A stretch of DNA of 64,000 nt from Epiperipatus broadwayi. Lineage: Eukaryota > Onychophora > Udeonychophora > Euonychophora > Peripatidae. The position numbers and the translations under genes were made by a program. Positions 26,292-38,300 of this stretch are shown here, one piece after another. The stretch spans positions 7,089,100 to 7,153,099 of the forward strand of contig JAQFVV010000022.1 in the NCBI GenBank assembly GCA_028023455.1, given 5' to 3'. Each line of letters starts with the position of its first letter. The first letter of the stretch is position 1. The notes under the pieces are model-generated. The model ran no database searches. It had not been told where the DNA came from and saw nothing but the letters and a program-made list of their open reading frames with translations.

Positions 26292-27342
26292 TATGGTTTT
26301 GTATTCTATTTCAATAAATGTGTACGTATATTTATACAATTCATATTTAATTGTGTGTATTTGTAATTTTCATTCGAAGTAAATAATTCCTTTAGGGTAC
26401 AGTATTAATCACATTCGAGTTGTTACTGAGCCTTAATTTGGATTTAAACTTGCCATTCAAAGCAGATGTAAACTTCCTTTTTAGCTATACATGTTTAGGT
26501 TTTTCTTTAACATATAAGTTTTGAATAAATACATCTTTTCTTGTTCTTTATAATATGAAAATCTTTATCATTATGAAACTTTTTCTTTGAAATAGGCAAG
26601 GTCTATATAAGAAAAGAGTACTCTCTTTTTTAAAAAAAACAAATGAAAAAGACCTTTTTATTTAATGATCTGCTTGTTGCTTCCTTTGTTTCTAAGTGAT
26701 TTGCAAAGATCACGACTGTTATAATTGTTTAGCTTGAGGCTTTGTTTTATAAAAATTTACTAAGTAATTATTTTTATAATGAAACTCATTGCATACATAA
26801 ACACATTCATACACATATGTGTATTATCTATTTTTTTTTTTTTTTAAGTGTCATAGCATCGGTCGGGACACGAACCCGCAACCCGGGCAACTGCCTGCAA
26901 GTGCAAGGCTGTCGCGCTGACCTCTCGACCACCAATGCAAGACGTGTAATATCTATTTATTAAGTCCTATGAAATGTGTATGTAGAAAACAGATGTTTTA
27001 TGGAATAAATTTAAGTTATAGTTTTACTCTTGAAATTGAAATACGATTTTAATTTTTACTGTGGAGAAACTTGTTTCTTTTAAAATAGAGTGATTTGTTT
27101 TAAAAATGAAAATATTAAATAAATAGCCTATGTTCCTATAAGATGATATAAATTATACCGAATCATTATTATCGTCTATATTTAGGACTATTAAAAAGAG
27201 ATTGTCATTATATGATGAGATGGAGATTAGGAAGACTTCGACTAGGCATTTTAACAATCAGGGATTCTGTACAAAAAATTGTAGTGTATACCTAGGATAT
27301 AAATTGGTAGTATATACATTAATGGTTCATACTATCTCACTA
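26292..27342. repeat. Direct ~1-kb repeat, copy 1 (pairs with 29965-30900)
   Basis: From TATGGTTTTGTATTCTA through AAATTGGTAGTATATAC, the sequence is collinear with 29965-30900, same orientation, at clearly high but imperfect identity. Copy 1 has an extra SINE at 26831-26942. The left boundary coincides with the RTE target site and an AT run; the right boundary is near ATTAATGG. The pair may be a tandem duplication with 2.6 kb between, or ends of a larger element; no LTR hallmarks (TG...CA, PBS) were found. Confidence 0.85.
26831..26942 (-). mobile_element. tRNA-derived SINE (or tRNA retropseudogene) with A tail
   Basis: On the minus strand, 26938-26856 forms an 83-nt tRNA-like body. The acceptor strand GCATTGG pairs with CCGATGC (one wobble), an A box TGGTCGAGAGG is present, and the B box is GGTTCGTGTCC. 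The length fits a long-variable-arm (Ser/Leu-type) tRNA, but the anticodon stem is imperfect and I do not assign an anticodon. A short ATGACACTT and then a run of about 15 A follow. The near-repeats GTGTATTATCTATTT and GTGTAATATCTATTT flank it as a target duplication. The paralogous site at about 30490-30520 lacks the insert. Confidence 0.85.
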
Positions 27343-28089
27343 ATATATATATATATTTGAAAACTAAATGCATTCTAAACTTTGTCTACGGGTGCTTTAT
27401 GTTTAATAGGCAAGTCCAAAATGTATTCCTATCATGAAGATTTATATTTAATCTAGTGACATAAGATAAATTCATATGGGAATAATATGTTCTCAGCATT
27501 ATCATTGTCACTTCATACTACTACTATAAATGCATAGACCTCTAGTTTTATCAACAAGTGCTAAATTTATATTTTGGCATTCCTATTATTCTCTCAAGAT
27601 TTCTATTTATTACTTACGGTCATTAACTTTATCTATATAACTTTGTAATATTAAATTAAGTCATATGATGTATGATTTGGTTTCATTACTATTATGTAAC
27701 TTTGTTATATATCATTAATTCTATGTTATGCAGTAATAATCACACCATAGTTTGGACTTGTGCCATAGGTTTTAGGCTTAGGCATTGAAGATGCTCTTTT
27801 CACATTCCAGAGTGGTTAGGAGAAAAGTATTTTCTCCCACTTTCTTTTTTTATCTGGAATACCTCCTCTTACATGTTAAGAATTTCTTAAACCTATATTT
27901 CTGTGGTCACTGATTTGGGGAGTCTTCATAAGAACATAATTATGAGTTTTGAATGTTAAGTTTTCTTTTCTGCCCCATCTCTTTTAAATGCTTTTGAGCT
28001 TCTATGATGTCCCTCTTATGGTCAATTTCTTTCTTGGATATAGTGGGTAATGTGTCTTTTATTAATATAGATTATATCCAAAATAAAGA
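27343..28089. other. No gene recognised
   Basis: AT-rich sequence between the direct repeat and the integrase remnant; it may be flank of the same retroelement but carries no recognisable motif. Confidence 0.4.
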
Positions 28090-28770
28090 TGAACTGGCAT
28101 AAACTTAATTGATTCATTTTAAGTAATGTTGACATAATGCATCACTTCCTTCAACTTGTTTATCAAATCCCAGTGATTATCTTTCAGATCCATGCGGAAT
28201 AACGTATCTAAGTCATGCCTAACCTTTTGCATGGGTTATATTGCAGGTTTCTAATAGAGCACAAAATATGCTGAATATTTTGATTCTCTACCCAGTCTTT
28301 CCATTCCTTGGAGAAGAATGATGTAGCACGATCAGTTAGAATGTCCTTAGACTTTCCAATGAGACTAAATTGAGATTCTTATAGGGTTTTGATCACACTC
28401 CTACTAATGTCCTTCATCACAGAATGGGCACTTACAAATTTATAGAATTTGTCATATGCTATCAAAATGAATCTATACTTTCTAAAAGATGGGAATGGAC
28501 CATAAATGTCTGTTGCTAAAAGGTCATTGGATCCTTTTGGTATTATGGACTAGAATATGCCAGCTTATGGTTTGCATATTAATATTTTAGGCAAATTTTA
28601 CAATATCTGAGCCTGTTTAATAATACCAGGCCAGTAAAAGTCTGCACATAGCATATTCCACTTTCCTGGGTCCATAATGGTCAAAGAGGCAGTGAACATA
28701 AAAAAATGATCTGCCTATTATGCAAGATAGAATCACAATTTTCCATGGCCAATCTTTGTTTTCAGCCATT
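28090..28770 (-). pseudogene. Ty3/Gypsy-type integrase remnant
   Basis: Read on the minus strand from about 28670, a broken frame gives DFYWPGIIKQ, part of the zinc-binding N-terminal region. It then gives a D-x-x-GPFPSFRKYRFILIAYDKF stretch, which fits the integrase core around its first and second acidic positions, and later LTDRATSFFSKEWKDW. Several stops and frameshifts interrupt it. No reverse transcriptase or LTR could be tied to it. It is an old fragment lying between the two ~1-kb direct repeats. Confidence 0.7.
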
Positions 28771-29012
28771 TTATAGTACAACAATCCCTATAATAATTTA
28801 TATCTCAATATGGATTTATTATCTATCATCTTTCTGATCATTCTAGACTACTTTATTGTCCAGATATTCTGGCACAATTTAGGATTTTTGATCTGTAGGT
28901 TGGCCGGGTTATTTAAGTCATTCTTGACTGATCATTAATAATCAAATATACAGCCATAATAAAAAAGTTGTCAATAGTTGGATGGCATGATTCGCTCTCA
29001 ACAGGATGCCTT
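28771..29012. other. No feature recognised
   Basis: Short AT-rich spacer that could be further retroelement debris. Confidence 0.4.
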
Positions 29013-29207
29013 ATATATAATTGTTCATTTATATCCCTTGACTAGCTAAAATAAATAAAGTTTATAACCTTAATCTAATAGTGATAATAATAATTTATTA
29101 ATATTAAATAATAACAATTCATAAATGCACTTAATAAAAACATAAATAGATAAACCTAATATATGATACTTGTCTAACAGGTAAAACTAATTATGATGTT
29201 AAACAAA
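29013..29207. repeat. Dispersed repeat shared with 22088-22262
   Basis: Collinear with 22088-22262, with an extra ~25 bp near 29040-29065. It stops where the poly-C tract begins. Confidence 0.75.
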
Positions 29208-29208
29208 G

Positions 29209-29271
29209 CCCCCCCCCCCCCCCCCCCCCCCCCTCCCCCCCCCCCCCCCCCCCCCCCCCCCCCGCCTCCCC
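29209..29271. repeat. Poly-C tract, ~60 bp
   Basis: An almost pure C run interrupted by T at 29234, G at 29264 and T at 29267. In a window this AT-rich it is striking. The G-rich minus strand could form G-quadruplex-like structures (inference), and such runs are also error-prone in sequencing and assembly. Confidence 0.95.
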
Positions 29272-29315
29272 GATGAATAAGTGGTTCAAACCCACACTTG
29301 TATGATATGTTAAAT

Positions 29316-29402
29316 AAAATAAATACTTCAAGATACCTGGATTAAAATAAATACTTTGAGATATCTAGATTAGAACAAATACTTCAAGATACCTGGATAA
29401 AT
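29316..29402. repeat. Tandem array, ~28-bp unit x3
   Basis: AAATACTTCAAGATACCTGG, AAATACTTTGAGATATCTAG and AAATACTTCAAGATACCTGG follow one another at 28-29 bp spacing. Confidence 0.8.
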
Positions 29403-29933
29403 TAATTACTTCTATACACATGGATACATATCTATGCAGATGAGGGAGCTTCAAACCAAAAAGGACAATTCCCACTCAGGAATGATCAGAAAACATCCAT
29501 AATGTGCACACAGAGCTAGTACAGGGACTGTCAGCAAACTTTTTCTTCTTTAAAAACTTTATACGTAATATTATTATTAAATAAAATTATTGTTTCAAAA
29601 TAAATAATACCGTTTGTCAATTTCATTTGCATCATTCATCCATTTATGCACTGGTTCACAAGAATCTCATCACCTGAGCTATGTCCAGAATAACTTGATA
29701 TGGGTAAGTAAGGTTATAGTGAGATGGAACTCTAGTGGCACCATTTGGGAAACCAAACACAAATTTCTAGATGTTTTCAGTCTCTATGGTGCTACATCCT
29801 CTGATGAGCAGGAAATATTGCTGTAGGTGGAATGATGTCAGCATTGGGGAATGCCAATCGATAGTTCCTTCCTGCAATATTCTCATCAGGAAATAAAACC
29901 AACAAAGAGTGGGGTTGGTTGGTACATCCGGTT

Positions 29934-29964
<31 letters not shown>
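29403..29964. other. No gene recognised; ends in (TA)n
   Basis: A 70-codon open frame at 29614-29826 has no recognisable family. 29937-29966 is an AT dinucleotide run that borders the direct repeat copy 2. Confidence 0.45.
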
Positions 29965-29968
<4 letters not shown>

Positions 29969-30900
29969 TTTTGTATTCTACTTCTATAAATGCATACATA
30001 TATTTATACTATTCAAATTCAATCATATGTATTTGTAATTTCCATTAAAAATAAATAAATCTTTTAGAGTATAGTGTTAATTGCAGTACAGTTGTTACTG
30101 AGCCTTAATTTGGATTTAAACTTGCCGTTTGAAACAGATATTAATTTCCTTTTTAGCTATACATTTTTTAAACATATAAGTTTGAAATAAATACATATTC
30201 TGTTGTTCTTTATAATACAAAAATCTTTCTTATTATGAAACTTTTCCTTTGAAATAGGCAATGTCTATATATGAAAAGAATATGCATACTTTTTTTAAAG
30301 AGTGATAAAAAAGATATTTTTCTTTAACAATCTGCTTGTTGCCTTCTTTGTTTCTAAGTGATTTGCAAAGATCATCTCTGTTATATTTGGTTAGCTCAAG
30401 GCTTTGTTTTATGAAAATTTACTAAGTAATTACTTTTTTAATGAAACTCATTTTAATGCTATTTATAAATACATATATACATAAACACACACACACATAT
30501 ATATATAATATCTATTTATTAAATCCTATGAAATGTGTAGGTATAAAACAGATGTTTTATGGAATAAATTTAAGTTACGGTTTTACTCTTGAAATTAAAA
30601 TATGATCTTAATTTCTATTGTGGAGAAATTTATTTCTTTTAAAATTGAGTGATTTTTTTTTTTAAATCAAAATATTAAATAAATAGTCTATGTTCCTATA
30701 AGATGATATGAATTATACTAAATCATTATTATTTTCTATATATATATATATATTCAAGACTATTAATAATAGATTATCATTGTATGATGAGATCAAGATT
30801 AGGGAGACATTGACTAGGCATTTTAATAATCAGGGATTCTGTACAACCAAAATTATAATGTACACCTAGGATGCAAATTGGTAGTGTATACTCTAATGGA
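29965..30900. repeat. Direct ~1-kb repeat, copy 2 (pairs with 26292-27342)
   Basis: Collinear with copy 1. At about 30490-30520 it retains the uninterrupted site (ATATATAATATCTATTTATT) into which the SINE of copy 1 inserted. A further AT run at about 30736-30753 is copy-specific. Confidence 0.85.
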
Positions 30901-31636
30901 ACAATATATATTAGGTTAATATCCTAATGATTATTCTAGAGTAATATACTCAGGTCTTAAAAAATCTTGAATTAAAGCTCAACAAATTGTTTCTCATGTG
31001 TGACCATTACATGATCTCTCTCACATAACTAAGCATTAAATCATTCTATTATTTTTGTCTGTTATCTTGATTGTAATGTGTACTTCAAAAATTAAAGGTC
31101 AAATAATACTAAAAAAATATTGGTAAATTTCATTCTTCTCTGATACTCACTATATGTCAATTATTCATCATGCTATAATAACTTTTTAAAAAACATATTG
31201 CTATATAGTTAGCTTACATCTATTTTATTGTTTTAATTATATTAATATAAGAATTGGAATTAAAATTTTTTAGATGCATGTACATTAAAGTAACTAAGTA
31301 AAGGCTCTTGATCTATGATGATGATGATGATTCATTATTATTTGCTACTCTTTTAACACCATTTCTCAAATTACATCAAAATATTTAGTAAGCCTTTACA
31401 TTCTGTCATATAACAAATTATATTAATTGTACAAATACACATACTAATGTATTACATATCAATAGTCTTACACACTAAATTTGATTTTTCAGTAGAATTT
31501 AATCTTTCAAAGAATTAGTATTTTTATAGATAATTTATCAAGTACATTTCAGTAAAATTATAATCGTATTGTGGTTGATTATAATCAAGAATAAATTGTT
31601 ACAATATCTATAATAAAATAATAAAGATTAGTATGT
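30901..31636. other. Intron 2 sequence, nothing recognised
   Basis: AT-rich sequence; a short ATG ATG ATG run near 31317-31331 is the only simple repeat. Confidence 0.5.
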
Positions 31637-31770
31637 ACAATTCAAAATACAGCAAAACTCTCCATATAGTAGTGCCATCTTGTGGAGAGTTTTGCTGTAT
31701 TTTGAATTGTTTATAACAATTATTGTGCTAGTATGAGATAGTGATCATGTGATGTTTATTAGTATGTACC
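31637..31770. repeat. Small FB2-like palindrome with family tail
   Basis: Arms 31637-31664 and 31683-31710 are perfect 28-bp inverted copies containing GCAAAACTCTCCA. On the right the sequence continues with the FB2 motif GTGATCATGTGATGTTTA at about 31741-31758. It is a minimal version of the FB2 foldback. Confidence 0.8.
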
Positions 31771-33719
31771 CAAATGTTGGGTGCCAAAAATTTACAACAG
31801 ATGGCATTACTAAGTAATGGTCAGATTTCAATATTCAATAATTTTTACATTTTCTCTAATTTATTTATATAAATTACATGGGTGCCACCTGGCTTTAAGA
31901 ATCAAAACATAAGTCAACATAAAACAATATTTTATTTAATATAATAATAGAACTATTATATAGCCCTATTTGTAATGCAGCAGCTAAATTGTGGTGAACG
32001 TAAGTTACTCCCAATGAATGATGATAGTCCACACAATCTTACATAAACAAAGTAACAAATCATATAATAATAATTTTTTACAAGTGTATTTATTAATGGA
32101 TGTACAATTTGTTTTCTTTAATAAAATATTAAATGTAACAATAATATATTTACAAAATATAATCATTAATTGATATGCAATTTCCTTCTGTAACAAAATC
32201 CTTTAATCTTTATATATCATGATATTTACAAAATATCAATAATGCATATTGTAACGGTCAGATTCATCTATCTTGCTAACACTGCAGAATTCAAACCCCA
32301 AATATGAACTGAACACTCTAGGAGGGGTTGTCTTCTAGATATCCTAGGCTTGAATCTCAAGTCTAAGTTCCACAGTGCCATCTACATGATAATGCATCTG
32401 ATGCTACTAATAATATACCCTTTTACTGGTGCCGGTGATCAGGGAGAAACAAAGAGACTATATTACAATATAAGCTTGGGTTTGCTAACTAAATGTCTAT
32501 GGATGGCACAAAAGAGATGTATGAAAGATATAGACTGAGACAGTGATATAGATCAAGAAAGTAAATAAAGAATCAAAATTTAGTAAGTTTAAAAGATTTA
32601 TTAAACTATCAATTATATATGCGCACTGTCTGCATATGTAAGATAATTACGTTTACTAACTAAGATTGTGTTTAAAACAAATGTCAATCAAAATTTACAT
32701 TATGGGTTGTTAATGAATTCTTTATACCTCAGGCTAATACAATAACATTACGATAATGTGCCTAAGAATGTTTGCAAAGATAGGGGAGGTGCTTTAAGTA
32801 AATATCAGAAATAACTGAATAAAAGGTTTGGTGACAGTAAAGTTTCAATATAACAGTTCTTGAATTCCAGAATAGAACGGACTAATGCTCATTAAGCTAT
32901 GAGGTGGGGATGTGATTAAGGTATGCATATTTATAGAAATAATTAAATTCATATTGGAAGGTCGGTGGTGCTAGTGAGGAATTTCTGTAAAGGTTGGAGA
33001 GTGTGATATGTTGAACCCATGGAGCTTTGCAAATATAACTAAAAAATAAATAAATAAAATATGGGAAGGCATCTTGCCCTAAATCCATAGGAAGTGGTGT
33101 CATATGGCAGCCCAAGTCTGGACTCATCCAAGTACTTAGTGACTTGATGACAACTGTGTAGAATTCCCAGATGTGACAATTCAAGTACTCACTCTAACTG
33201 GGAAACACAGAAAAGGAAGGGGAAATGGTCTGAGCCGTTTAAGCCCTTTGGAGGAACAAAGCAGTCTCAAACACCCAATACACCTACTAGCAACACTCGA
33301 ATAAAGTATATAAAATATTTTAAAAGGATTCATCTAGTTTGATAAAGCACCTAATCAATTCCAGAAATATTTATTTTAAGAAAGCCCGCACATTATCGAC
33401 CTCAAAACTATATGCTTTGGAAATTAAGCAAAATAATGAGACATATTTAAAGTGTGAGAATGCATGATTGCAGGGTTTTAAAAGAAAATATAAGTTAATT
33501 ATATAATCATGCATTTGTTAAGTATTTACTCATTGACCTTGCACATATTCTCATATTATGTTAAAACCAATAAACATGTGGATTTTAACTGCAAAATTAT
33601 TAAATAGTTGAATAATAATAAGATAGTCCTCAAACAAGCAATTTAATGAGATAATGAAATAGAATAAAATTTATAATTTAAAACATGCTAATGGTGACAT
33701 CTTGATTTAAATGAAAAGG
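31771..33719. other. Intron 2 stretch with decayed repeat fragments
   Basis: 32395-32560 loosely resembles 3620-3850. 32880-33290 has higher GC content than its surroundings and several CCATGG/GCAGCCC-type blocks suggestive of old retroelement sequence, but no frame or motif could be named. Confidence 0.35.
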
Positions 33720-33930
33720 GAGTAATTCGCTCGGTCGATGGCTATGCTGGAACACCATCATAATAATAAAAAACAGATTAAAATACAAAATATTAACCCA
33801 AGTATAGAAATATAATACACTAATTAAGTTACAGAATTATAAGATAAAACAATAGAAACAAATGGATTTAGCTATAGCTTAGAAGGAATATGATATCACA
33901 AGAGCTCTTGGGTTAATTTGGATTGCCTCA
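33720..33930. repeat. Dispersed repeat shared with 9310-9560
   Basis: Shares the CGCTCGGTC start, the GATTTAGCTATAGCTTAGAA block and the GCTCTTGG end with 9310-9560, in the same orientation. Confidence 0.5.
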
Positions 33931-35202
33931 TCAGAAGTAGGCATGTGAAGGCTATTTCAGGTGGAGACTTTTCCAGTTTGGTGGTAGCAGCACTCATAAG
34001 AATTTGGCAGCAAATTTCGGTTAACAGTTCACATTTTTAGCAGTGGTGGCAGTTTTTGGGGCTTCTTAAGTAAAGGCATCAGATGGTATGGTGTGCAGCA
34101 GACAGCCATTTCTGAAAGGAAAATAGCCTTCTTGCCGGCTCTACTCGGTCATTTTAGGATTTCTGTTAAAGGCTGGATGTGCAGTTTTCTGAGATTCTTA
34201 AACTTTCAGCAAATTAAACTTTCCAGAGAACACTTTAAACACAATATATTTGAATACTTTTAGTCTATTGGAAGACAAAATATTAACTTCAATAATAAAC
34301 TTGCAGGCTACTTGCCTACTGTCAAAAGAATAACACTAGAATAGAATAATCTAGAACTAGAATAAGAATGATCAAACAAAAGAAACCCCCTCTATATACA
34401 TCAGAGCTGTACAATAAAAACTGCCCTGGAGCATTTCAAATATACCAAAAATTTGCTATCTTATCAAAGCTGCAATCAAGCCCATCAAACGTCCAAAGGA
34501 ATTCAACAAAATTTTTTAATTAATTTTCTATTGTTAACTACCCTGTAGACATCCAGATTAAAACTTTGATTTCATTAAAAAAAACTTTTGCTAATTAAAA
34601 TTTCCCTAAGTGGACATCTGCTGTATTTCTAGATAAGCTACTAGAACATATTAATTAAACTATTGTTTTCTTACCAACCCTCATTTATTTTTACATACAA
34701 CTGATGGCGTGATTTTAAATCTAAAATAATAACTTACTTCTTTTAATTCTTAATGTTTAAATCTACTTATGGAATGAATATAATTTTATTTTAAACTAAA
34801 ACAAATATTACGAATGTAATATCTTTTATAAATAGATTTAAACAGAAATAATTTTAAATAACAAAATATTATTTTAACTTAAGTTTTGAAAATAAATATA
34901 TCACAGTGTGTGCACAATTATGACCTACATAACCTACTTTTTAAATAAATATCTTTTACATGTACATACACATAATTTACAATTTTTATAAACATAAATA
35001 TATATATAACACGAGCGTTGTAATGGTTTAAATTTGGGCGTGATTTTCAGTATATAAGTGCAATGCAGACACTATGATGTACTGGGGTTTAAACTAAGGT
35101 ATGAGGGTATGAAAGAGGTGAGAAAAGGTGAAATGAAGATCTGCAAAGCAAATCTTACTGTTTCAATATGGATAGCTGAAAAATAGATAGAAAACTTTCA
35201 AA
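33931..35202. other. Intron 2 sequence, nothing recognised
   Basis: A moderately GC-richer part at 33930-34160 contains no sustained open frame. The rest is AT-rich and featureless. Confidence 0.45.
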
Positions 35203-35381
35203 TTACCCATAATAATGTTAAAATATTTCAGTAATGCCATCTATGAACAAATATAAATTCTGAACTTCAAACAGTTAAACTCTGATTCAAATCACCAAAT
35301 GTTATATTATTTAAGCAATGCTGTCTGTAATATTTGCTCACAGAGGGCATTGCTGAAATATTTTAATATCGTGATGGGTGA
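35203..35381. mobile_element. MITE with ~50-bp inverted ends
   Basis: The left end (ACCCATAATAATGTTAAAAT then ATTTCAGTAATGCC) and right end (GGCATTGCTGAAATATTTTA then ATATCGTGATGGGT) are inverted with scattered mismatches; the interior is about 75 bp. No coding content. No clear target duplication was identified. Confidence 0.7.
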
Positions 35382-38300
35382 TGTGAATGTTTTCTGTCAT
35401 GGTATTAATATATTCATAGATAATATAACACATTCATTGTACCTTTAACCCTGACTTCAATAAACTTAAATATAATTCTATGCTTGAATGAATCCATAAA
35501 TATAAACATTTATTTGACTCATATGGCTCCTAGGACATACATATTCATATGTTCTATATGGGATAAATATCAGCAATATTTTTTTAATACAATAATCATA
35601 ATGAATGGTCTTTTTTAGATCTTAATCTTAAACATAACCACTTATAATAATTATAAAGGAATGGCCTTTTGGTCCGAACCCTGAGTAAATCTTCTATACA
35701 ATAATTATAAAAAGTGGCCTTCAAATTCTAACCCTAATTTAATACAACTACAATTTATACAAGGATGACTCATTCTAATATTGATCCCTAACTCAGTAAA
35801 CTAACAGGAATGTATTATCTGAGACTTAAGCAATTTATATGTGTGCATTGCATTTACATGATTATTATTATTATTTCTTTATCTATTCCTCATATTAATA
35901 ATTTATATAAACTCAGAAGCTTAACATACATATGCGATATATAATAATAATTATTATTATTATTTTAAAATAATTTTAACAAGTAAAGAGAAGTTATTAC
36001 AAATTCATTTCTTTCTTTTTTAAAACTGACAGTTTTTTTCTTACAAAATAATAGCCAGATAACAAGCATTATTCACAAATTCAAATTAGTTAATTAAAAT
36101 GCAAATCTGTCTTTAAATATAAGATTCACCCAAACAAAATAATTGTCACTTATTTTCTTCTGACAAATATTAAAAGTCCATTTAGATTGATAATATTGTA
36201 AGATGTGCCCCTTATGTCCCTCCAATATTATTTACACACCTTTTGGTCTAATTCAAATCCAAGACCCAATATATTATCATTCTTTAGTAAATACTATACT
36301 AATAAAAATGAAGCACTATAATTGATAAATCATTAAGTATTATGCCCATTTAAACCCCAACTTAATCATACAATAAATAGATATTTGAATTAAGTTATAA
36401 AAGGCATACATGACAACTAACCTGTATTCAAATTATCTTGCTAATTGTGATGTAATTCTGACACATTACAACAATATGAGAGAATACAATCATATAAAGT
36501 AAATGCAAGCAAGAACTGAAAGATTATTTTAAAGGAAAGAAAGAACAAAAAAATATTTTATTGTTATTTGCATATTGTCTATATATAATGATTATTATTA
36601 ATAATGTAAACAACGAACCTGAATCAAAATCACAAACTTAATATTAAAAGCCATCTAAAATTATTTTAGATAGAACATCCTCATGTGAATAAGAAAAAGA
36701 AAGAAAAGCAATGAGCTTCTTCTCTGAATTGAGATAGAACTTATCATCGGCTGAATAACCTGTGGAAATTTAAACAGTGAATCCGAATACCCAGCCACTA
36801 TTGAATTGAAATAGTCATAAAACAAATACTTGAATATTCAATAAAGTAATAAAGCATATAGAGTTAAAACTAGCCAACTGAGGAATTCAAAAGTGAAATC
36901 TTTGAAATTAAATTCAGATTATTCAAATTTCCAAAGTGTTGTTAATTCTAAATCATAGATACAATCATCTACAATTAAAGATAACTAATAGTATAAAAAA
37001 ATATTGCTTTTAATTCACTCAAGATATTTTAATAAAATTATATAAATATCTATACAGACAACCATGCATTACTAAGTGCAAAAGCAATATCAGGGGGAAA
37101 AAGTTGTCACTCATGGAGCTATAACTTTCAAAACTGGGATGAAATTGACCTAGCACTTAATACCTGTGCCACAAAATATTAAGTTGTCTCTTAATAAATG
37201 GATCCAACAACTCTCCAATTCAAAGTAGAAGTTCCAAGGATATAAAGGATAAGTGACTTAATAGATGTTCTAGAACACTCACATTTTACCATCTATACCC
37301 GAAATGGATTAATGAGGATTATTAGAATGATTCACTAGGACATTTTTCCTTATGAGCTTTAAAACAACATTTAGGCTGATATCATGAATTTTATTTATTG
37401 TATATTTTGTGTAAATGTTTTCATTCATATCTTTCCTTTAATATTGAGACAAAGAGGGGAAATAAGTGTTAATACATAACATAATGGAGAAATATTATTG
37501 ACATTATTTTAAGTAAAATAAAATATAAGTTAAGATGAGAACTTACTTGTGTACAAATCTGATCATCACCAAGGGAAAGGTAAGATTTTACCTAATACAT
37601 ATTTATTCCAAACATTTGTACAATTGCACCGCTATATATTTTTCTTTGTTTGTTTATACTAATAGTATTGTTAAATGTTTTCACTATACTTGACTATTTC
37701 TACCATAAATGGTCTTTCCTATGGGTATCATAACTACAGTATATAACAGGGGGATTCCATATCATCACTATGACAGATGGGAATTTAATAGATCAAGTTA
37801 ATGAAAATAAAATGAATTATCATTTCCATAGAACAATATAGCAAGAAAGGATGATTGAGACAATCATAAATATAAAATTAATTTCTTTTATATTAACATG
37901 GACATCAAATGGCTGTTTATGGGATAAGGATTTAGAATAATAATTGAAATAAATTATAAGCAAAGAGTAACCATAGATGTTAAGTTAAATATTTTATAGT
38001 TTGTTATAAATTTTCTTTATTTAAATGTTACTTGCTGTAAATATATTTGTTAAATATATACAAGTGTTTAAATTAAAAACTCTCAGTATATTTTTCTATA
38101 TTCACTTTTCAATTAGTTATATCTTCTCATATACTTATAAATATTTTTGCACACTTATATATATTTTCATGTATCCACATGTATCCTCATACACCTAAAC
38201 ACATTTGTGCATATCCACATTTTAAGTGATATTAATATACACTGAACTAAATGACTATGTATATTTTCCATGAGTTTGAAACCTGGAAATAACAGAAATG

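Noticed and set aside
26856-26938. Functional tRNA gene
   Set aside because: The anticodon stem is imperfect, and an A tail plus flanking target repeats indicate retroposition.
26292-30900. Reading the ~1-kb direct repeats as LTRs of the integrase-bearing element
   Set aside because: No TG...CA ends, primer site, polypurine tract or matching target duplication was found, and the orientation cannot be tied to the integrase.
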